64,000 nucleotides of DNA, from positions 4,657,037 to 4,721,036 of the forward strand of contig LR746272.1 of the NCBI GenBank assembly GCA_902729315.2, written 5' to 3'. Made by a program: the position numbers and the translations under genes. Positions 21,125-34,269 of the stretch are shown here, one piece after another; positions within the stretch are counted from its first letter, which is position 1; each line of letters begins with the position of its first letter. The notes under the pieces were generated by a model. That model was not told the origin of the DNA. It made no database searches and was given only the letters and a program-made list of their open reading frames with translations. The DNA is from Spirodela intermedia (Eukaryota > Streptophyta > Magnoliopsida > Alismatales > Araceae).

Positions 21125-23108
21125 TGATGCAGGACAGGGCGAGAACCCCTTGTACTTGATCAATGAAACTCGAGTCCTAAGATAGGGCAGCAGTACAGGC
21201 AGGCGTACTAATATGCACGATCAACCTAGGACAACCTGGGGAAACACTCAATGATGGTAAGTGTGAGGCCCTCTCGGTCCATGTCCGGACAGACGGTGGA
21301 ACAGTCATCGTGAGGTAGCCTAGGGCTGCAGCTCGCGAACGGTGGCGAATCTGGTGCAGCGTTGGAAGTCACGATCTGATAACCGTCCTATCCTGTCTAC
21401 GTTCTCCTGATGGCGGAGGAGACGAGCCAAGAAAACCCTTTAAGAGATAATTAAACTTAAGAGGAAGGGGTACGGAGCTAACCTTCAGGGCTGCATAGCC
21501 TGGCGGGTCATGATGGAGCAGAGATCCGACAAAGGCAGGGACATCCGGTGAAGAGCAATGCTCAACATTGACGGTCAGTCCTGGTCGAGAGTCACCGTAG
21601 TCGTCATCGTAAGGCGTGACACAGTTGGTGTGGGCGTGGGCCCACTGGTGGGCCGAAGGGCACGCTAGCGAGCGTGGGTCCGCTGGTGGGCCGAAGGGCA
21701 CACTAGTGGGCGCGGGAGGCAAGCCACGCGGAGTCTTAGGGCACGCAGGAGCTGGCGTGTGGGGCGAGCGCGGCGGCAGCGCTTCGGCGGGAAGGCTGAG
21801 CATCTGCAGTGCTTCGGCAGGAATGCTGAGCGTCAGCGGCGCTTCGGCAGGAAGGCCGAGCGTCGGCGGCGCTTTGGTGGAAAGGCTGAGTGTCGGCGGT
21901 TGGGGCGGAAACCCAACCGTTGCCAGAAGGATCGGCCTCTCTGGTAGTGCCGGGAAGCGGAGCAGAGCGGAGGCGATCTGGCCGACGATACCAGGGAGGA
22001 TTGAGCTCTCCTAGTCTAAGCGGCACCGGAAACGGCGCGACGGCGGTGGAGCGTCGGGAAACTCCGGCGGGGGCCTGCGAGGAGGACTGGTTCTGGCTTG
22101 TCAGCACGGCTGTAGGGTCTCTCTTGATGTCGGCGGCAGGTAGGCGTTCGTCGGTGAACGGCCAGCGACTGGGTGGAGCGGCGGAGGGCGGCTCCAGCGA
22201 GTTTACGGTGGAGTTCCGGAGGAAGAAGTGGGAGATGAACCAGGAGTCGAGAGACTCCGGCGGAGTGCTCGGCGACGGCTTGTAGCGAGGTGAAGCAAGC
22301 CCCTTTCGCCACAACAGGCGTGACGGGGTTCCAGCAGAGGCAGTGGCGGCTGCAGCGGCAACCACGACCGTTTCGTCCGGTGACGGTGGCGAGCTCCCTG
22401 GCGGCAATGAGATGGCTGGCGGCAGCAGTGGTCTCAAGCGGCAGCGAGACTTCTCAGGCAGCAGCGTCACAGAGGAAAGAAGTCCTCGAAGGGGGTATCA
22501 ACAGCCCTCCTCTTCCTCCCCTCCCTATCCTAGATCACGAAGAAGGTACTCACAAAACGATAATTTCTCTCAAAAATACGACGCTCTTTTGAGGGGGGGT
22601 CCTACCTCTCCTTATATGGGGGCCCACAAGTGGGGTAAGGAGAGGTGGGCCCACTTGAGGCCCTCAAGCCCATAAGCCACAAAGGCTACAAGAGGGGCTT
22701 ATTGGGCCTCTTAAAGAGAGACCCAATAAGCTCCCCTAAAAGTAGGAAGAGAAGGGCCCTCTTACGGTACTTAAGTGGGCCTCAAATGAAGACCCAAATA
22801 AGTCCCAAAAGAGGCCCCAAATGAAAGACACATAGGTCCCTCCCCCTTAGGGTTTTAATTGGGCCTCAAAAGAGAGAATTGGGCCCGCTAACACACAAAT
22901 GAGAGGCCAAACAAGTCAACATGAAAGTACAAAGAAAGATATGGGTGAGCTCGAGCTCATTGTCATCGCAGAGGTGGAATGTCATCATCCCAAAGGACTA
23001 GGCTGTGTAGTGAAAGTCAGGCTCCTTTGTCTTCGCACGTTGATCGGGCTGAACTTGGACTGCCGGTGTCTCTCTTGAGCTGATGGAGATGGGTCCCACT
23101 CGTCATCA
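21125..23108. mobile_element. Solo LTR C1 inserted in the RT of gypsy A
   Basis: 1984 bases beginning TGATGCAGGAC and ending CGTCATCA, flanked by a perfect 5-bp duplication GTCTT (21120-21124 and 23109-23113). It interrupts the RT frame of A just after the LIYSKT codons. It has no internal retroelement domain, and a second copy lies at 25746-27744, so it is most simply a solo LTR of a family with unusually long, GC-rich LTRs. Long GC-rich frames on either strand have no family match. Confidence 0.8.
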
Positions 23109-25212
23109 GTCTTGCTATAAATCAAGATGCCATCAAAATGGACCATAACAAAATCTCTGATAAAAGGTCTAAAGACATGATTCATCAACCTCTGAAAAGT
23201 GTTAGGAGCATTGGATAGTCTAAAAGGCATGACCTTCAATTTATATGATGCATCCTTAATTTTAAAAGTCATCTTCCATTCATCTCTAGGATGGATTTGT
23301 ACTTGATGATAACCACTTTCAAGATCAATTTTCGAAAAAATCGTTGATCCAGCCATCATATCAAACATGTCATCACTTTGAAGAATAGAAAATCTGTACT
23401 TTACAGTGATCTTATTGATGACTCCACTATCAATACACATATGCCAACTCCCATCCTTTTTAGGGGTCAAAAGTGTAGAAACTTCTCATGGGCTAAGACT
23501 CTCTTGAATAAATTCTTTATCTAATAATTCTTGAACCTGTTGGTGAAGCTCCTTGTACTAAATGGGATCCATTTGATAATGAGGAAGATTTGGTAAGGAT
23601 GATCTAGGAATTAAATCAATGGCGTGTTAGATATCTCGCATAGGTGGGAGGGCATTGGATAGTTCTTCAGGGAAATACTCTCAAACTCATTCAACAATTC
23701 AAACATCTCTAGAGGTGGTAGAATGGGAACATCGCTTGAATGATCAAGAATTATGGCAAGGCAAATCAACGACTCACTATCCAACTCTCTTTGGAGTTGA
23801 CACCCATCAAGGGGGTATAAACCTAAAGATGTAGACTTCAGTTTAAGATTTTTATGGGGAAGTGTGTACAGATGCCACGTCATCTTCTTGCCCTTGTACA
23901 TGAAAGAACGTGTTATACCTACCAAAAGAGATGTACATCATTATCATAAAACCATGGACAACCCAAAATAATACTTCCAACTTTCAAAGGCAACACATTG
24001 CATAAAACCTTTTCATCATAGGATTGTAGTTTGAGCAAAATGAGACATTGGGTTTTCACAAGAATAGATGTGGCATCGATCCATGAAACATGATAGGGGT
24101 GAGGATGCTCAATCAAGGATAATCTCAAATGAGAGACCATCACATCGGAAACTGCATTAATAGAACTCCCACTGTCAATAATTATCTTATACATCTTGTC
24201 TCCAATCTTAACATAGGTATAAAATATGAAAGTCCTCAAGGTGATGTCATCGGTGGAAGGCTGGGTAAGAGTATGACAAATTATTCCTCTAGCTGAAGTA
24301 GATGGGGTGTTCCTAGGTGGTGAGGGAGAAGGATTTGTGATGCCAATAAACCCTACTATGTCATCCTCTTCAACACATTCATCCATAAGATAGTTTTCAA
24401 CATTATAATCTTCTTCATCAACATCCTTATCATCAATATCATGCTCAAGATCACAATCATCATTCCCAATATATAATGCTCTAGATGAACATTGGGAGTC
24501 TTGATGCCCACGGCCTTGGCATTTAAAGTAACTCATCCCAGGCTGATTGACCTGAGAAGGGGACGGCTGGACAGGTGTTTGAGCAGTGGAATCAAGGGAT
24601 GATGAGGTGCGACTGGTGGAAGGGGATGGAGGACTAGGGAATCGGAGTAGATGTACACATATTGGTAGAGGTGCGAGTGAAAGTATGTGCAGGGAGAGGT
24701 GAGGGTAGGGTGCATGTGGGGGTATGGGTAAGGTAAGATGAATACACATGCTCACTAAGAACAGGTCAACCATTGAGGGTGGAGGTGCTAGACGACCTAA
24801 TCTAACAAAACTCTAGGTCTTCTACAATTTGGTAGGCCTATTCAAAGTGGCAGCCTTCCGAACCAGCAACTCAGTTTCAAGATAAGGATAAAGACTAGTC
24901 CGAAATGAGAGATGATGACATGAGGGTTCTTGGCTACCTTACATCTCATGTAGAACTCTTCACACTGTGTGATATATTCAGTCATTGGATGTTTGCCTTG
25001 CTGTAATTTATGCCACTGGTCTAGAAGATTATCTAAATACGCGATGGGTACATTTTTCTCTCAAAGTTTATCCTTCATTTGCATCCAAGTCTTTATGGGA
25101 GCATCTTGCCAGTTATAAATCAAAAATTCATGGTTCTCCCAATTTTTTTTGACCTGTCCTCCCGACCTCATCTTGACGAATTGAACTTTTTACCACTCAA
25201 GCATATCATACC
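23109..25212 (-). pseudogene. Gypsy A gag, protease and RT N-terminal half
   Basis: On the minus strand from 25212: a truncated gag remnant; a zinc knuckle at about 24480-24540 whose first Cys is Tyr (YFKCQGRGHQDSQC); an acidic linker; an aspartic protease with the DSGSSINAVS motif (about 24150-24190); then RT (23109-23600) with [10 protein letters not shown] and [16 protein letters not shown]. The RT catalytic motif reads [10 protein letters not shown] instead of FDD, losing an essential Asp. A tRNA-Met-like primer site (TGGTATGATATGC on the minus strand, about 25198-25210) lies next to the presumed inner LTR edge but is degenerate. Confidence 0.7.
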
Positions 25213-25642
25213 ATTTGAAATTACTATTCAGTTTACAACCACTACAATAAGTAAACCTCCAAATTCAAAATCCCAGATGGTTAACCACGAGAAGACACAA
25301 ATATATTACATTAAATCTGATGGCAGTGGAAAAACACACAAGAAAATACTGGATGGAATAATATGAGTCACCAAACAGTGGAGAGAAGATCTTCAGCACT
25401 GATACAATGTGAGGGGCAGTGCAGCAAGCCTTGAGTTGTGGCGAGATAGTGGAAGATGGTGACTAAAAACCTTGCTGATCAATCTTCAATTTTGAACCAG
25501 GCTCTTTGGTGAGGGGATTGTGGACTCAATTATGTGGCTAGTTGACAAGGGGGGGGTCAAGGGGGGAAGCCATCCCCTTGTGGGGTTCGGGGCAGCACCC
25601 CAAAATCTAAACTAGAGGGTTGAGTCTGTGTGCTCTCCTAAG
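25213..25642 (-). repeat. Right LTR of gypsy A, fragment 1
   Basis: Homologous to 17840-18250 of the left LTR (shared blocks around ACAACCAC, AACACACAAGAAAATACTGG and GGTCAAGGGGGGAAGCC). It breaks after GCTCTCCTAA, where the inverted family B LTR fragment begins; about 55 bases of the LTR are missing between this fragment and the next at 38592. Confidence 0.75.
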
Positions 25643-28146
25643 TCGATCATAGGGATGTAATATAACATTAGGTAATTTTTTAAAATTTTTCTTAAAGAAT
25701 ATGATGTTTCATGAATTTTATACTAATAAATAGAAAGAAAGTATATGATGCAGGACGGGGCGAGAACCCTTGTACATAATCAATGAAACTCAAGACCCTA
25801 GATGGAGCAATTGGATCAATTTGATAAGAATGTATGGGCCCTAGACTCTAGGTCTGACCACCTAACCTAAGTACAAGTAGACGTACCAATATACATTATC
25901 AACCCAGGACAACTCGGGGAAACACTTGACAATGATAAGTGTGAGACCCTCTTGGTCCATGTCTAGACAGACGACAAAACGATCGTCGTGAAGTAGCCTA
26001 GGGCTGTAGCTCGCAAATAGTGATGAATCTGACACAGCGTTAGAAGTCACAATCCTATAACCCATCATATCCTATCTACGTTCTCTTGATGACAGTAGAA
26101 ATGAGCTGAGAAAACCCTTTGAAAGATAATTAAACTTAAGTAAGAAGGGGTACGGAGCTAACCTTCAAGGCTGCGTAGCCCGGTAGGTCGTGATGGAACG
26201 GAGACTTGACATAAGCAGACACATCTGGTGAAGAGCAATGCTCAACATTGACAGTCAGTCCTGGTCAAGAGTTGCAGTAGTCGTCGTCGTAAGGCGTGGC
26301 ATGGTCGGCAGGGGTGTGGGCCTGCTAGTGGGCTGAAGGGCACACTAGCGGGCGTGTGCGGCAAGCTGTGTGGTATGCCTTGGGGCATGTAGGCGGTGGC
26401 ACTGAGTGGGCATGCGGGCCGCAAGAGCTGGCGCGTGGGGCGCGCGCGGCAGTGACGCTTTGGTGGGAATGCCAAGTGTTGGCGGTTTGGCAGAAGCCCA
26501 ACTGTCGCTGGAAGGATCGGTCTTCTCTAGTGGCATCGGGAAGTGGAGTAGAGGAAGGAGATGATCCAGCTGACGATACTAGGGATGGTTGAGTCCTCTT
26601 GGTCTAGGCGGCACTAAAAACGACGCGACGGCGGCAGATCATCGGGAAACTCTAGCAGGGGCCTGTGAGGAGCTTGGACTGGACTAGCTTGTTGGCACGG
26701 CTGCAAGGTCTCTCCCAATGTCGGCGGTAGGTAAGCATTCGTCAGTGAATGACCAACGACTGGGCGGAGTGGCAGATGACAGCTTTGACAAATTTATGGT
26801 GGAGTTCTGAAGGAAGAGGTGGTGGTCAAACTGGGAGTCAAGAGACTCTGGCATAGTACTTAGTGACGGCTCGTAGGGAGGCAAAGCAAGCCCCTTTCAT
26901 CACGACAGTGTGATGGGGTTCCAGTAGAGGCGGCAGCGGTTGCAGCAGCAACCACGGCCATTTCGTTTGGTGATGGTAGTGATCTCACGCAGCAATGATG
27001 ATGTCCGGCGGCGATAGTGGTCTCAAGCAGCAGCAGAACTTCTCAGGCAATAGCATCACGAAGAACGAAGTCCTCAAAGGACATCGACGGCCTTCCTCTC
27101 CCTCCCCTCCCTATCCTAGGTCACAAAGAAGGTAACTCACAAACGATAATCTCTCACAAAATTTGGCACTTTTTTTTGAGGGGGGGTCCTACCTCCCCTT
27201 ATATAGGGCCCACAAGTGGGCTAAGGGGAGGTGGGCCCACTTGAGGCCCTCAAGCCCATAAGCCACAAAAAGGCTACAAAAGGGGCTTATTAAGCCTCTA
27301 AAAGAGTGACCCAATAAGCTCTCTTAAAAGGAGAAAGAGGAGAGCCCTCGTATGGTGCTTAAGTGGGCCTCAAATGAAGACCCAAATCAGCCCCAAAAGA
27401 GGCCCAAAAGGAAAGAAACATAGGTCCCCTCCCTTAGGGTTTTAATTGAGCGTCAAGAGAGAGACCCAATAAAATCCTAAAGAAAGGGAGACACAAACAA
27501 CAACACACACATAGAATTGAGCCCGCTAACACACAAATGCGAGGCCCAACAAGTCAACATGAAAGTACAAAGAAAGATAAGGGTGAGCTCGAGCTCGTCG
27601 CCATCACGGAGGTAGAATGTCGTCATCCCGAAGGGTTAGGCTGTGTAGCGAAAGCCAGACTCCTTCGTCTTCGCGTGTTGATCAAGCTGAACTTGGACTG
27701 CCAGTGTCTCCTAAGTTGATGGAGACCAGTCCTACTTGCCATCAATATATTTAAAAATCACAAAAAAGAAAAATAAGAGTGCGGATGTCAAGATGACGTT
27801 AGCACCCAATGAATGTAAATCAGGTGGAAATAGAGTTTTGTCCGATGATTCTTATGTAAGTGATTATAGAAAATTTAATTGATCAAATTAAGATTTATAA
27901 AAACCAAAAGAATCATAATTAAATAAAAAATAGCTTGGTAAATTTAAATCACACAAATTATCATTAAATAAAGTGAAAATTAAGTTGAAAGTAGGAAAGG
28001 TAAAGTTCTAGCCTCGCATCAACAATTGTCGAAATTTTGTGTTCAGGAGGGTCATCAAATGATGTCCATGGCCTCAAAGGCTCTCCTTGGACATGGACGA
28101 CTTGGGCATTTACTGGATCTCTTTTTGAAGTCTAGAAAATGATGGT
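25643..28146 (-). repeat. Inverted partial LTR of family B, carrying solo LTR C2
   Basis: The reverse complement of part of the B LTR (compare about 29240-29710) in two parts, 25643-25745 and 27745-28146, split by C2. Both ends of the B LTR are missing. It abuts the left LTR of element B head-on, forming a large imperfect inverted repeat. Confidence 0.75.
25746..27744. mobile_element. Solo LTR C2
   Basis: 1999 bases, collinear with C1, starting TGATGCAGGAC and ending TTGCCATCA. Flanks are GTATA (25741-25745) and ATATA (27745-27749), a target duplication with one transition. It has lost more CpG sites than C1, suggesting an older or more heavily methylated copy. Confidence 0.75.
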
Positions 28147-29888
28147 TGGTAAGTCTTCATCATCATGAGTTAATAATTAGTAAATAATATAATTTTAGTC
28201 TTAACTCATGATAAATAGACTTATATTTGTGTTAAATTATTAAAGTGATTTTTAGTTAATTAATGTGAATTTTTGGCTAATTATGTGGTTTTCTATGAAT
28301 TTATATGATTTTTATAGTCCTTTTTTTGAGATAAATGAAGATTTTTTTTAAAAAATAAAAATATAGTAAAAGGGGGGGACCCCCTAGCTAGCTGGGGCAA
28401 CAAGTGGGTTAGAAGTGTAGTCGGGGGGAGCCACCAACAAGAGCTCGAGTGACTAAGATTGATGGGGGCACGTGTGTACCACTCCTCTTCCATGTCACTA
28501 GTGGCCAACTAGTTGTAGGGCAAAGAGTGGTCGTACATGTGAGAGAAAAGGACTCATTACTTACAAATGTGATATTACTATATATTTACCCAAAACTTTG
28601 ACGCATAAGTGATGTGGGACTAAACCCGTATCACACCTTCTCCCAAAAGGCTTTGAAAATTTTAATACTTAAACTACTCTTTCATTATAACAAAAATATA
28701 CTATAATGACGTCACTTGATAAAGGCATTAGAGTATTTATTTAATCTCTCTCATGTAGGTGGACAACTAGCACGGGTTCAAATCCTCCTAGAGCCAAAAC
28801 TTGTATTTTTATTTGATTATTACAACTTTCTTGTAGATCACTAGTGAAGGATTAAGTTGCTAGAATCATTAGATCATCGGCAAAAATATTGTCAACATAA
28901 TTTGTAGAGTATTATTATTAAAATTGTTAAAAAATTATCGATAAAAAGATTATAAATCTATCGAGTAAATCATCTCTAAGTGATCGATGAACAAGCTGTC
29001 ATCAGGAAGAAGATAATCTATCAAGAGATGAGTCGCTACCTCCTAAGAACATACTAGATATGATGAAGAGCCTCTTCTTGCTGTGCGAACTTGAGGATAA
29101 AACTCCCTAACTTGTGTCCCACATCTATTCAGCTCCTCTTTATCGAGTGATAGCTACTGGAGAGTAGCCAAGTCACCGTTTGTCTACTCCATTAGGTGAC
29201 AGTTGCCGAAGACAATTCAACAACTTATTTTGTTGATCTCTAGACTTCGCAAGGAGATCTAGAGATTGCCCATATCATCCTTGTCCAAGCAAAGCCTTTG
29301 AGGCTGTGGACATTATATGAAGATTCTCCCGAACACTCAAGATTTTAGTGCATCACCGACGCATTGCCACTGTGATGCTGAAACTTTGTTTTTCATACTT
29401 TCAACTTATTTTTTATTTTATTTAGTGATAATTTGTGTGATTTAAATTTATCAAGGTATACTTCATTCAATTATGATTCTTTTAGATTTTACAAATATTA
29501 ATTTAATTAATTAAATCATTTATAATCACTAAGAATCACTAAGCAGAACTTTGTTTTCACCTGATTGACATTCATCAGGCGCTAACGTCATCTTGATGTC
29601 TACACCTTTATTTCTCTTTTTTGTGAATTTAAAATATATTTTATTTTTATTTTTTAGTATAAAATTCATAAAAACTCATATTCTTTGAAGAAAATTTTGA
29701 AAAATTGTCCAATACTATATTACATCCTTGTGATTGACTTGAAAAAATATCACTATTTTTGAAAGTTTTACTGAATTATAATTGATATATTTTTTCAGAA
29801 ATACTTCTAAATATCTAAAAATTAGTATTTTCTAGTTTTATAAATTTTAAATTTGCATGATTTACTATACAATGACTAAATCACGACA
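28147..29888 (+). repeat. 5' LTR of element B
   Basis: Starts TGGTAAGTCTTC and ends AAATCACGACA. Direct-repeat partner is 36948-38591; solo copies lie at 56281-57907 and 60453-62090. Confidence 0.85.
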
Positions 29889-29912
29889 AATTTTGATGCC
29901 ATTATCAGGGAT
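29889..29912 (+). promoter_or_regulatory. Primer binding site of element B (tRNA-Asp type, decayed)
   Basis: Just inside the 5' LTR the sequence TGATGCCATTATCAGGGAT resembles the Athila/Tat primer site TGGCGCCGTTGCCGGGGA. The differences are mainly G-to-A or C-to-T transitions, as expected from methylcytosine decay. Confidence 0.65.
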
Positions 29913-30089
29913 GTATGACATAATATTAAATATTTTTATTTTTCTCTTAAAGTACATAAAAAAATTAACTCATGTTTTATTTTCTTCTTGTTGAAATATT
30001 TTTCTTAAGAAAAGAACAAAGAGAAGCAAGGCAAGGACTAGAGCATATTGAAAGATGGTAACAATTATTAAAAATTTTCCTCAAATTTA

Positions 30090-31745
30090 TTGATTTTTAG
30101 GTATGGTAGAAGATCCTTGCATCCAAAGCTCAAAAATCTTTTTATTATTTCATTCAAAACAAAAAATTTGAAAGAAAAATTAATTTTGATGGATTTTGAA
30201 GAAAGTACAAGTCAAATTGAGAACAATTCTACGACCATAAAAAATCATTATATCTGTGATTCATTTCAAAGAGCATCTAATATTAGAGTTATATTAGCAC
30301 CCACTGTTAAATTTGAAATAAATTCAAGAATTTTTCAGATACTCTCTAATTTTCATGGATTGCCTTTAGAGGAACCTCATCAATATTTAGAAAAATTTCA
30401 TATGATCTGTGATTTAGTTTAGCTCTCTCAAGTTACACTAGAAATTATTAAGATGAAATTATTTTCTCATACACTTAGGGACAAAGCTAGTCATTGGATA
30501 TCCACATTAGATAGATAATTAATTAGTTGAAAAGATATAGAATAGACTTTTCTTCAAAAATTTTATCCCTTAAGAAAAATTTAAAATATGAGAGAATATA
30601 TATAAAATTTTTCTCAAAGATTATGAGAAACTTTGCATGAGACATGAGAAAAATTCAAAGATTTACTTAAAAAATATACTCATCATACTATATTCAAGTG
30701 ACAGCTCAATAAATTTTTTTATGATGAATTATTAGAACAACATAGAAATATAATTGATTCTATATGTGGAGGAGCTTTTATGGAGAAAACTATTGATGAG
30801 ATTTATAGTCTTTATGAGAATTTAAGTGAAAATTATAGAGATCAAACCTCTTTTGTATCATATGATAGAGATAAGAAGAGAGAAGTTTATGAATTACATT
30901 ATCAAAATGATTCTAATTTATAAAATAAGGTTAATCAAATTAATCAAAGATTATAACAACTTGATTTACTTATTAAGAATATTAGAAAGCCTCTTAACTC
31001 TCAATTTAATTCAAATAGTAGTCCTATATATGGTGAAAATGATTATAATGAATTTCAATCCTATAATTTAGATCAATCATTTCACCCTATGCAAGAACAA
31101 GTACAAGTAGTTCACAGTTTAAATAGAAATAGGGAGTCTTTTTTAGATTCTTATAATCTTAATTGGAAGAATAAATTTTCTTGGAGAGACTTAAATAATA
31201 TTCAAAATCTAAAAGCACTTAAACCTAATTTAAAATTTGAATTTCGTCCAAAATAGAAAAACAAATTTCAGAAAAATTAGCCCTCTCAAATCTAATCTAA
31301 TGCTATGGAAATAATACAGAAAATGAGCCAAATGATGTAACAAACTATGAATCAAATGATGTTGCAGCAGGAATAAATTATAGAGGCTCTTAAGACTAAG
31401 AGAGAAGAGGGATAACTACTTAGTCAACCTATAGAAAATCTAAGGAACTGCCCAACAATAAGATTTTAGCAAGGAGAGTCTAGTAGCATGAATTTAGAAA
31501 AAAACCCACGAAATGAAAATATAAGGATAGTGAATGCATTAAGGAGTGAGAAGATTTTACTTGATCCTTATCCCCCAACATTAGAAGAAAAAGAAAATGT
31601 GAACAACCTAGAACAAAATCAAATAAGAGTAGAAGAGGACTTTATAGATTCTACCAAGGAAATTCTGAAAGAGAGGATAACTATTCCATTTCCTAAAGCT
31701 CTAGAGCCTAGACAAAGAAAGAAAAGGAACACAATCAAGAAATAA
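30090..31745 (+). pseudogene. Element B gag, decayed
   Basis: Contains FHGLPLEEPHQYLEKFH, the conserved capsid motif of Athila/Tat gag (F.G...EDP..HL..F). Several stops follow between 30420 and 31480; 31488-31745 is an open Lys/Glu-rich linker. Confidence 0.7.
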
Positions 31746-31871
31746 TTTTTTTTTACAAGATGTGTAAATTATTCTTCTTTTACTCACTGCCATTGAACAT
31801 ATTCCTAAATATGCTAGAGTTTTGAAAAAAATAGGTACACCAAAAAAACATCTAGAGTAGAGAAATTATCT

Positions 31872-32525
31872 GTGCACACTAATGCTTTATTATTAAATCA
31901 ATTACCATATAAATTGAGAGATACTGGTGCCTCTTTAATTTTGTATGATATTGGTGGATCTATTTTTCAAACTATATTACTTGACAGTAGTGTTAGTATT
32001 AATTTATTACATACAAGTATTTGTGATAAATTTAATATTGCTGATCTTAAACCTTCTATTGTTACCTTACAATTTGTTGATAGATCTATAAAACATCCTA
32101 AAGGTATTTTAGAAAATGTGATAGTGATAGTTAAAAGGTGTAAATTTCTAGTTGATTTTGTAGTACTGAAAATTAATTTCAATGGACAATTTTATGATAC
32201 ACCAATTATTCTAGGGAGACTATTTTTGTATATAATAAAAATGAATATTGATTTTCTCATAGGTATTGTAAAAATTTTATGTGGAGATCAATCAATAGAA
32301 CTTAAAATTTTTGAGGTATCAAATAATCTTAAGAAATCCGAAGTATATGATTGTCATACCATAGATCTTCTAGATAATTTTGATGATCTAGATGTTATTG
32401 ATGATTGTGTCTTGAAAGAATTAGAGGAAATAGAGAATATAAATTTGGGAGAAAAGAAAGAGGAAGATTATTTAAATTTAGAGTTGAAACCTCTTCTCTC
32501 TAGTTTAAAAAATATATATTTTTAG
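31872..32525 (+). pseudogene. Element B aspartic protease region
   Basis: 217 codons with the family pattern LLDSSVSINLL (normally with D-S/L-G at the active site), KPSIVTLQFVDRSIKHPKG and PIILGRLFL. The active-site Gly is replaced (DSS), so it is presumably inactive. An acidic stretch at the end links to RT. Confidence 0.7.
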
Positions 32526-32719
32526 AGGAAAATAATTCGGTTCCTATTATTATTGTAGTTGATTTGAGTGATGAACAAGCAGAAAAATTATTAGATATAC
32601 TTCAAAAAAATAAGAAGGCTATTGGCTGAAAAATGAATGATCTTGGGGCATTGATATGAGTGTATGCATACATAGTATACATCTAGAGGAGGGGGTTAGA
32701 ACTAGTAGAGAACCACAAT

Positions 32720-33520
32720 GAAGATTAAATCTTAACATGATGGAAATTGTAAAAAAAGAAATTTTAAAGTGTCTAGCTGCTGATATTATTTATTCTATTT
32801 TAGATAGCAAATAGGTTAGTCCTACACAAGTGGTGCCAAAAATATCAGGGATCACGGTTATAAAAAACAAAAATAGGATGAAATACAAACAAGATTAACT
32901 ACTAGTTGGAGGGTTCACATTGATTATAGAAAATTAAATTCAGTTACTAGAAAAGATCATTTTCCCCTATCATTTATTGATCAAATTCTAAAAAAATAGT
33001 TGGAATCTTTTTTTTATTTTCTAGATGGATACTCTAGTTATAATCAAATTTATATAAACCCTTTAGATCAAGAAAAAACAACTTTCACTTGTCCATTTGG
33101 TACTTTTGCTTTTAAACGTATGACTTTTGGTATGTATAATGCTCCAACCACATTTCAAAGATGTATATTGTCTATTTTTTTTGATATGACTGGAAAATGT
33201 ATAGAAACTTTTATGGACGAGTTTTCTATTTTTGGTAAATCATTTGATGAATGCTTAAATCATTTACAGCATGTACTTGAGAAATGTATAGAGAAAAAAA
33301 TAGTTTTGAGTTGGGAGAAATCACATTTTATAGTTAGAGAGGGAGTTGTGTTGGATCATATTAGGAGTGAAAAGGGATTAGAGGTGGATAGAGTAAAAAT
33401 TGATATTATATCTAAAACTAAACCTCCAAATTTAGTAAAATAGATTAGATCTTTCTTGAGTCATACTGGTTATTATAGAAAATTTATTCAAGATTTTTTC
33501 AAAAATTTCTAAACTTTTCA
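32720..33520 (+). pseudogene. Element B reverse transcriptase
   Basis: RT palm and fingers are visible: FLDGYSSYNQI, TFTCPFGTFAFKRMTFGMYNAP and FMDEFSIFG. The catalytic FMDD motif has become FMDE. Stops lie on both sides of the open 33000-33443 segment. Confidence 0.8.
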
Positions 33521-33522
33521 CC

Positions 33523-34014
33523 ATGTTATTATCTAAAGATGTGATTTTTAATTTTGATGAGAAATGTTTTGAGTCTTTTTTTGAAATAAAAAGATTACTT
33601 ATTGAAGTACCTATTTTACAAGCTCCTGATTGGTACCTACTCTTTGAAATAGTGTGTGATGCATCAAATTATGTAGTGGGAGCCATTCTAGGACAAAGAA
33701 AAGAGTCAAAACCCATAGTAATTTCATACACTAGTAAAAATATATCTGATGCTCAATTAAATTATATCACGACTGATAAAGAGTTGTTAGCTATGGTATT
33801 TTCATTTGAAATATTTAGATCATATATTTTAAAAACTAAAATTATTATTTATACTAATCATACAACATTAAAATATTTGTTAAATAAGAAAGATGCAAAG
33901 CCATGTTTATTAAGATGGGTTTTATTGTTGCAGAATTTTGACTTAGAAATAAAAGATAAAAAAGGTTTCAAGAATGTTGTTGCTCACCATGTTTCTAGAT
34001 TGAGTGATATATGA
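33523..34014 (+). pseudogene. Element B RNase H
   Basis: 163 open codons with EIVCDASNYVVGAILGQR and YTNHTTLKYLL, the standard RNase H of gypsy elements, ending in HHVSRLSD. Confidence 0.8.
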
Positions 34015-34269
34015 ATAAATGCAACACCTTTACAAGATGTATTCCTAGATGAACAATTGATGGCAGCTCAACATCAACCATCACCATGGTATGCACATAT
34101 TGTTAATTTTCTAATTTTTGGAAAAATTTGAGAATAGTGAGATAAGAACAAAAAACATCATTTCTTTTCTAAGATTAGAAATTATTTTTAGCATGATCTT
34201 GATTTATATTAGTTGGGCAATAATCAAATTTTAAGGAGATTGTTCCTAAAGAAGAATATCATAGCATTC

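Noticed and set aside
21736-22470. 244-codon minus-strand Pro/Ser-rich frame
   Set aside because: Lies entirely in solo LTR C1; the C2 copy does not keep it open.
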